A DNA stretch of 10,213 nucleotides from LW40-45 sp048883105. GTDB lineage: Archaea > Asgardarchaeota > Lokiarchaeia > Sigyniarchaeales > SOKP01. Below the pieces are notes generated by a model. That model was not told the origin of the DNA. It saw only the letters and a list, made by a program, of their open reading frames with translations, and searched no databases. This document shows, one piece after another, positions 6,341-10,213 of the stretch (positions within the stretch are counted from its first letter, which is position 1; every line of letters starts with the position of its first letter). The stretch is taken from contig JBHLQY010000075.1 in assembly GCA_048883105.1 (NCBI GenBank), positions 1-10,213 of the forward strand, written 5' to 3'. A program made the translations under genes and the position numbers.

Positions 6341-6643
6341 TTAATTTTGAGAATTTTCAATTTCGAGTCTTCTGAGAATTTTATATGTCTTAAAAGTGCG
6401 CACAGGTTCATCTTTATTCTTACTTTCTATTGGAATTCTTACGAAGTGTTCGCTGTCAAAATCGTCAATTTCAGGTTCATTATATTTTGTCATTTTTTTT
6501 GCCATCCTTAGTTCCTTTAAAAGAAATTCACGAACAGCACATCTTATTAATTCGGATCTAGAAGGGTAAAGGCCATTTTCTCCAATTAATTTTTCAATGG
6601 CATCTATGTAAGATTCTGGTACATTTACAGTGACAATTTTCAT
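6341..6643 (-). CDS. Ribbon-helix-helix (CopG/Arc-type) transcriptional regulator
   Basis: A 100-residue DNA-binding protein. Residues 2-8 (KIVTVNV) form the beta-strand that pairs in the dimer and enters the major groove. A first helix (about 10-22) and second helix (about 27-45, SRSELIRCAVREFLLKEL) complete the fold; the GLYPSRSE turn is typical of a widespread archaeal RHH family that includes haloarchaeal CdrS. The C-terminal tail has an acidic stretch (EPEIDDFDSEHF) and then a basic end, possibly for effector or partner contact. I chose the ATG at 6643 because AGGTG lies 7 bases upstream, a good archaeal Shine-Dalgarno, and the RHH strand begins right there. A TTG at 6703 would add 20 residues of unlikely sequence. 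Target genes are unknown; autoregulation or control of the adjacent GalT-like gene is speculation. Confidence 0.88.
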   Translation of the reverse strand: MKIVTVNVPESYIDAIEKLIGENGLYPSRSELIRCAVREFLLKELRMAKKMTKYNEPEIDDFDSEHFVRIPIESKNKDEPVRTFKTYKILRRLEIENSQN

Positions 6644-6650
6644 TTCACAA

Positions 6651-6656
6651 CACCTT
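6651..6656 (-). promoter_or_regulatory. Shine-Dalgarno deciding the RHH start
   Basis: The minus strand reads AAAAAAGGTGTTGTGAA directly before the ATG. AGGTG complements the archaeal 16S 3' end and has ideal spacing, which fixes the ATG at 6643 as start rather than the upstream TTG. Confidence 0.7.
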
Positions 6657-6727
6657 TTTTTTATCGCTACAATCGATGATAATAGCCCATCTGCACCGAT
6701 CAAATTTTTGACGATACATTAATGAAA

Positions 6728-6735
6728 CTATATAG
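6728..6735 (-). promoter_or_regulatory. TATA box of the RHH gene
   Basis: CTATATAG, upstream of the RHH gene on the minus strand. It predicts a start site near 6705 and a leader of about 60 bases that contains the Shine-Dalgarno. Several CGAT motifs and a small TCAAA-TT-TTTGA inverted repeat (6700-6711) lie over the predicted start site, where an autoregulator could bind. Confidence 0.4.
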
Positions 6736-6936
6736 CATTAATTGTTGCGTATATCCAACCGCCTTATGAATTTTGATTTTTTTTTATATTATAATTTATT
6801 ATAAAATTATATTTAAATGTTTATCTTTGTCTGATTAATATGAATTTTTATGTTTTCCCCTAAATATGTTTTCTCTTATAAAAGGCTTTTATTACTGGAT
6901 TAATTTTTTTAAAAAGAATCTCTTCTCCTCAAATTT

Positions 6937-6965
6937 AAAACGTTGTTCGTTTTTTAAACTTTTTT
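6937..6965 (+). terminator. Hairpin AAAACG-TTGTT-CGTTTT followed by T-run
   Basis: Six-base arms (6937-6942, 6948-6953) around a 5-base loop are followed by TTAAACTTTTTT, ending in T6 at about 6960-6965. This resembles an intrinsic terminator although no annotated gene precedes it on the plus strand. It might end a short RNA started from the TATA-like element near 6876-6884. Confidence 0.3.
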
Positions 6966-7270
6966 CTATAAATATTAGTAATTATTAAATATAATATTTA
7001 TTATATCCAATCGAATCAAATAATAAGATGAAATTTTTTTAAATAATTTCAAAAAAAATGAACATATAAAATTAGGAAATTGTTTTTCTAACTTTTAATT
7101 AAAATACTTATCGGAAATCTCCTTCATAACAATTTAATATCTCAAAAAAGATTTTTCATAATGATAAGAGAAAATTGGAATAAAATCCTACTTTTTTATA
7201 AATTTGTGATTAAGTCTAGAAATTCTAAGGATATTAAATTGCTCAAACCTAAACTTTATTCAATTAAATT

Positions 7271-7278
7271 TTTATATA
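7271..7278 (+). promoter_or_regulatory. Candidate TATA box for the zinc-ribbon gene
   Basis: TTTATATA lies about 70 bases before the TTG start and would give a leader of about 40 bases. A second candidate, GATATAATTATAAG (7288-7301), would give a shorter leader. Sequence alone cannot choose between them. Confidence 0.35.
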
Positions 7279-7343
7279 CTTCTCGTTGATATAATTATAA
7301 GCAATTAGAAATAAAAATTATTTAATTAAAATTGGTAATGTAA

Positions 7344-8801
7344 TTGGCAGAGCAAGAATTATTTGAAAAATTTGTGGATAATCTTCAATTTGACGCATCT
7401 GAGTATTTAGATAAGGAACTTACAGAATTTCAAAATGATTTGATTGAACAAGCGACTTTAATTTTAAAAGATAATATTATTGGTGAAGTCAACAAATTAG
7501 GAGGAAATCTCAAAAAAAATAAAGATAAATTTGAAAGTTTCTTGGAAGAAGCAGAGAAAAAATTAGAGGATGAAGAATATAAGGAAAATTATAAAGATTT
7601 GAAACAAATGTTTACAGATTATTCGAAAAAACTACGCGAATTAATTGAAAAAATATGTGTAGCTATAATACCTGTAAAAGAAATGCCTTGGATGGAAGTT
7701 TTATTTCGGAACATCCCTCGCATAGTGATTGATAAAAAGAAAATTAATTTTTTTGATAAGGCCATTGCTTATTATGGAGAAATCAAGTGTGTAATTTCAC
7801 GGACAGTTATTTACGGTAAAATGAAACAAGCAGAACCTTTATTTGCCCCCTTTATGGGTGAACTTGATTTAGGAGGGTATAACTTAGATGAGTCTCAAAA
7901 AGGACCTAAATCTCAAATTTATTCTTTTGTCAGCGCAGTCATTAAAGCCTTGGATTCTAGAACGACCAGTAGCCAATTAGCAAAATATCACGAGGGATAT
8001 CAAAGACATGGAGAACCAATATGCGATTTTTTGATGAATAAAAAAGATCTATTAGTGACAATGGAGAAAGTATGTAGCGGAATAGAATCAAAACGCGTTG
8101 AATCGAACATTTCAGTATGTGGTATTGCGATTCCGCTTATTAACGATAGAACATCGTTAGTTTTAGTTATTGACGAAGGAAAAGATTCAGATAGATATAC
8201 AAAATGTTTTGAAGCAGTAATTAAACTCTCAGCTGCGTGTTGCGAAGCACCATCTTCTAAAAAAGCAGATGCAATCCAACCTCAAGCACCTTCGCAGCCA
8301 ACAGGAGCCGTAAGAACACCAGGTGGTCAAGAATTAAAATCTTGGACAGCGGAAGAACTTGCTGAAGAATCTCAAAAAAGAGGAGGAGTTCCTCCAGGAA
8401 TGGAAACGTGGAAAGAAGAAGATCTGAAGAAATTGGCTGAAGAAAGAGGTGACGGAATACCTGAAGGTATGGAAATGTGGACAGAAGAGGAATTGCAGGA
8501 ATTAGCCCGTAAAAGACAAGGTGGAGGATTAGATATTCCAGAATGGGAACCAGATCAAGATCTATTGGAATGTTCAAAATGTAGTTATAGTCTTCGGAAA
8601 GGTTGGTCAGAATGTCCTATTTGTGGGACACCTGTGGGAGCTAAAGCACCACCAACGCCAAGTCCACCGCCAGAAGATAAACCAGATGAAGAGAGAGATA
8701 AATTAGATGAAGAGAGAGATAAACCAGACGAAGAGAGAGATCAATCAGAGAAAGAAAAAGAAAAATCAGAGGAGGATAAAAATACTCCAAACCTCTTATG
8801 A
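7344..8801 (+). CDS. Unrecognised protein: coiled coil, tryptophan repeats, zinc ribbon and charged tail
   Basis: A 485-residue protein I do not recognise as a named family. Residues 1-105 are highly charged and helical, likely a coiled coil. Residues about 107-300 form a globular core (starting IIPVKEMPWMEVLF) of unknown fold. Residues 331-401 hold three repeats of 22-23 residues with consensus W-T-x-E-E-L-x-x-L-A-x-x-R-G-G, centred on Trp334, Trp356 and Trp379. Cys410, Cys413, Cys424 and Cys427 make a CxxC-x10-CxxC zinc ribbon. After a proline-rich linker the tail has three DKPDEER units (445-465), then a Lys/Glu-rich end. No signal peptide or membrane segment is seen. The start is TTG, directly after an in-frame TAA, with weak GGT six bases upstream; the next Met is residue 89. 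It lies 222 bases upstream of the Arf-like GTPase gene. A scaffold or adaptor role is only a guess. Confidence 0.85.
   Translation: MAEQELFEKFVDNLQFDASEYLDKELTEFQNDLIEQATLILKDNIIGEVNKLGGNLKKNKDKFESFLEEAEKKLEDEEYKENYKDLKQMFTDYSKKLRELIEKICVAIIPVKEMPWMEVLFRNIPRIVIDKKKINFFDKAIAYYGEIKCVISRTVIYGKMKQAEPLFAPFMGELDLGGYNLDESQKGPKSQIYSFVSAVIKALDSRTTSSQLAKYHEGYQRHGEPICDFLMNKKDLLVTMEKVCSGIESKRVESNISVCGIAIPLINDRTSLVLVIDEGKDSDRYTKCFEAVIKLSAACCEAPSSKKADAIQPQAPSQPTGAVRTPGGQELKSWTAEELAEESQKRGGVPPGMETWKEEDLKKLAEERGDGIPEGMEMWTEEELQELARKRQGGGLDIPEWEPDQDLLECSKCSYSLRKGWSECPICGTPVGAKAPPTPSPPPEDKPDEERDKLDEERDKPDEERDQSEKEKEKSEEDKNTPNLL
8676..8738 (+). repeat. 21-bp coding minisatellite, three units
   Basis: Three consecutive 21-bp units (8676-8696, 8697-8717, 8718-8738) encode DKPDEER, DKLDEER and DKPDEER. 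They differ at only a few bases, and a diverged fourth copy begins GATCAATCA. Being in frame, unit gain or loss would lengthen or shorten the acidic-basic tail without a frameshift. Confidence 0.9.
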
Positions 8802-8804
8802 GGT
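8791..8804 (+). other. Perfect hairpin ACCTC-TTAT-GAGGT spanning the stop codon
   Basis: Five-base arms around a TTAT loop enclose the TGA stop (8799-8801) of the zinc-ribbon gene. The right arm is GAGGT, a Shine-Dalgarno-like sequence, but no start codon follows at a useful distance. It may help termination or mRNA stability, or be chance. Confidence 0.4.
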
Positions 8805-8945
8805 AATTAATAAGAAAGAGACATCCAAATACTCTGAAAATAATGAATCAGAAAAAAATAAAAATCACTCTCTTTAAAAAATAAAAACGAAAAATTTAAA
8901 TTGAAAGAAATCCACGAAGTTTTTTTAATTAGGATTAAATATATT

Positions 8946-8973
8946 ATAAGAATTCTTATTCAAAACTTTTTTT
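8946..8973 (+). terminator. Palindrome ATAAGAATTCTTAT plus T7, candidate terminator
   Basis: A perfect 14-bp palindrome (8946-8959) is followed seven bases later by T7 (8967-8973), about 145 bases past the zinc-ribbon gene stop. It could end that transcript, or act as an operator in front of the GTPase gene, whose start is about 65 bases downstream. Confidence 0.35.
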
Positions 8974-9023
8974 AATCATTTTTTATTTACAAACTTAACG
9001 AAATTAATCTTATTGAAGACTAA

Positions 9024-10055
9024 TTGTTAAAAAATATTTTTCTTTTTAAAGGTAAGAACTTTCACGATTTGGATCAACTAAACATTTACAGTTATCCAAA
9101 TGATATTATTACTATAGATAATACAGATCAAATCAGTAAAATAATTTATGGGCATGATCACGGCGATCTTATCCATAGATATAGAACGCGTAAATCGAAA
9201 ATTAAATCTCACATTAGTAACAACAACACTTGTCATTTTTTAATTGATACTCCCGTTCCTCAAATATTAGGTGATCTTAATATTTATACAACTTGTATTA
9301 ATGATAAAATTATCATTGGATTAATTTTTGATAAAGAAGATAATCCATACGATTTTAAAGAGATTTTTGAAGAATCACTAAACGAGATATTAAATATCGA
9401 GAAAATTTGTTTGTTCAAAGACGAAAATGAAATCGAAAATCTCTTAATTACCATTTTTATTGACATTCGTAGATACGGGGACGAATACGTGGAGAGACAT
9501 CCAGAAATTCAATTTCATTATCAGGAAACATTCATCAAGGTGTTTTTGTTTGGAATTGACGATGCGGGAAAGTCTTCGTTAGTAAGAAAAATTAAGACGG
9601 GAAAATTCAATGATAATTATTTTCTTCCCACTAAAAAATTTAATATTGAATATTATCAAGAGAACAGTAGAGGATTTTTAGCTTTTTGGGACATGCCAGG
9701 GCAACGCTCATTTAGAAACAAATGGTTATTAGGGCTTCAAGATTCTAATATCATTGTATTTATGATTGATGTTGCGAATCAAATTAGATTTGAGGAATCA
9801 AAAAAAGAATTCTGGAAAATTATAAATAGATACGATTTATTTAGAATTCCTATATTGATTTTAGTCAATAAAATCGATTTACTTGATCAATCCGTTGAAA
9901 CTAATGACGAACAATATAATAGACTTAAAAAGGAAATTATTAATTATTTTGAATTCGAAAAAATTAAAAATAGAGAATGGATTTTATTTTTTACATCAGT
10001 TAAAACTAATTTTAATATCGATACCGCAATTGAAACAATTTTTGATCTAATTTAG
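9024..10055 (+). CDS. Arf-family small GTPase with N-terminal longin/roadblock-like extension
   Basis: A 343-residue protein whose C-terminal half (about 168-343) is an Arf-like GTPase. G1 is GIDDAGKSS (177-185), matching Arf GLDxAGKT. Switch I is LPTKKFNIE (201-209), like Arf PTIGFNVE, with Thr203 the Mg-sensing residue. G3 is WDMPGQ (222-227) with catalytic-type Gln227; Pro replaces the first Gly of Arf WDVGGQ. G4 is VNKID (281-285) and G5 is TSVK (324-327). All motifs needed for GTP binding and hydrolysis are present. Residues 1-165 are an added domain; the beta-hairpin and helix around 85-123 look like a longin or roadblock fold, a reading from pattern only. No C-terminal prenylation motif or membrane segment is seen. 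It starts with TTG directly after TAA; no other start is possible before Met224. Such GTPases are abundant in Asgard archaea and are related to eukaryotic trafficking Arfs. Confidence 0.87.
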   Translation: MLKNIFLFKGKNFHDLDQLNIYSYPNDIITIDNTDQISKIIYGHDHGDLIHRYRTRKSKIKSHISNNNTCHFLIDTPVPQILGDLNIYTTCINDKIIIGLIFDKEDNPYDFKEIFEESLNEILNIEKICLFKDENEIENLLITIFIDIRRYGDEYVERHPEIQFHYQETFIKVFLFGIDDAGKSSLVRKIKTGKFNDNYFLPTKKFNIEYYQENSRGFLAFWDMPGQRSFRNKWLLGLQDSNIIVFMIDVANQIRFEESKKEFWKIINRYDLFRIPILILVNKIDLLDQSVETNDEQYNRLKKEIINYFEFEKIKNREWILFFTSVKTNFNIDTAIETIFDLI

Positions 10056-10062
10056 TCTCCTA

Positions 10063-10086
10063 ATAAAATCTTATAAAATCTTTTTT
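10063..10086 (+). terminator. 10-bp tandem repeat ending in T6, GTPase transcript end
   Basis: ATAAAATCTT occurs twice without a gap (10063-10072, 10073-10082) and runs into T6 (10081-10086), just after the GTPase stop. The oligo-T run is a probable archaeal terminator; the duplication may simply reflect slippage. Confidence 0.5.
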
Positions 10087-10105
10087 AAAAAAAAGTTAAA
10101 TTCTT

Positions 10106-10113
10106 AAGGAGAT
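10106..10113 (+). promoter_or_regulatory. Shine-Dalgarno-like AAGGAGAT without a close start
   Basis: This is the best ribosome-binding match in the spacer, but the next real start (ATG 10156) is more than 40 bases away. A TTG at 10126 would make only a five-residue peptide ending at TAA 10141-10143. Confidence 0.25.
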
Positions 10114-10155
10114 AAATAATAATTATTGAATAAAATAGTTTAAGAGAGATCATTT

Positions 10156-10213
10156 ATGTCTAAGAGATTAAAAAAATCTAAAAAAGACGATATAATAAAT
10201 GTCGATGATAGCT
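10156..10213 (+). CDS. Start of an unidentified gene (5' partial)
   Basis: An ATG 15 bases after an in-frame TAA (10141-10143) opens a frame to the window edge, encoding MSKRLKKSKKDDIINVDDS. The Lys-rich start followed by acidic residues is common in soluble archaeal proteins and does not name a family. GAGAGATCA lies just upstream, a weak ribosome-binding match. It is on the same strand as the GTPase, 100 bases downstream, and may belong to the same locus. Confidence 0.6.
   Translation, partial: MSKRLKKSKKDDIINVDDS

Larger units (their letters stand above)
6736..7343. other. Long AT-rich spacer with no convincing gene
   Basis: About 600 bases upstream of the two rightward genes. I find no tRNA, rRNA or long ORF. 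It contains an AT-only inverted repeat (TATAATTT 6790-6797 with AAATTATA 6804-6811), a strong TATA-like box inside ATAAAAG-G-CTTTTAT (6878-6892), a hairpin with a T-run (6937-6965), a 42-codon open frame (7161-7289, +) of doubtful meaning, and probable promoter elements near 7271-7301 for the following gene. Confidence 0.55.

Noticed and set aside
6284..6511. 75-codon plus-strand open frame
   Set aside because: Antisense to the RHH gene and its terminator; Phe/Ile-rich composition reflects AT-rich DNA.
6644..6703. 20-residue N-terminal extension of the RHH protein from a TTG
   Set aside because: The ATG at 6643 has a well-spaced AGGTG and begins exactly at the RHH strand; the extension resembles no RHH family member.
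6790..6811. AT-only inverted repeat TATAATTT / AAATTATA
   Set aside because: Such symmetry is expected by chance in DNA this AT-rich and it lies near no gene boundary.
8257..8577. 106-codon minus-strand open frame rich in Leu
   Set aside because: Antisense to the Trp-repeat region; the Leu richness mirrors Glu/Lys codons on the coding strand.
9284..9466. 60-codon minus-strand open frame
   Set aside because: Antisense to the N-terminal domain of the GTPase gene, with no independent support.

Overview
The window looks like chromosomal DNA from an Asgard archaeon, most likely a Lokiarchaeia-like lineage. The evidence is AT-rich sequence (about 30 % GC by eye), intronless genes, archaeal-style TATA boxes and oligo-T ends, an archaeal ribbon-helix-helix regulator, and an Arf-type small GTPase fused to an extra N-terminal domain. 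No rRNA, tRNA, CRISPR array, transposase or phage gene was seen. The lineage assignment is inference; no marker gene is present.

Left part (about 1-6000) is a carbohydrate and sugar-nucleotide island. A GH57 glucan-branching-enzyme-like protein (+) lies between two minus-strand genes: a degenerate phosphohexomutase homologue (176-1558) and a sugar-1-phosphate nucleotidyltransferase with a left-handed beta-helix tail (3483-4634). A GalT-like HIT-superfamily nucleotidyltransferase (4771-5991, -) follows. The degenerate mutase resembles the C-terminal domain of bacterial fusions whose N-terminal part is just such a nucleotidyltransferase, so the two genes may be a split version of one two-part enzyme. 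Together these genes could activate hexose-1-phosphates and build or remodel a branched alpha-glucan or surface glycan. No glycan synthase lies in the window.

Middle part (about 6000-7340) is gene-poor. It holds one small ribbon-helix-helix regulator (-) with a clear Shine-Dalgarno start, a GC-rich palindrome that looks like its terminator, several short tandem repeats and palindromes, and about 700 bp of very AT-rich spacer.

Right part (about 7340-10213) reads rightward. It holds a 485-residue protein of unrecognised family (coiled coil, unknown core, three tryptophan-centred repeats, a four-cysteine zinc ribbon, and a charged tail encoded by a 21-bp minisatellite). Next comes an Arf-like GTPase with an extra N-terminal domain of about 165 residues, then the first codons of another gene. 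Both complete genes use a TTG start placed directly after an in-frame TAA. Their proximity and shared strand suggest, but do not prove, a common role in a GTPase-based signalling or membrane system.
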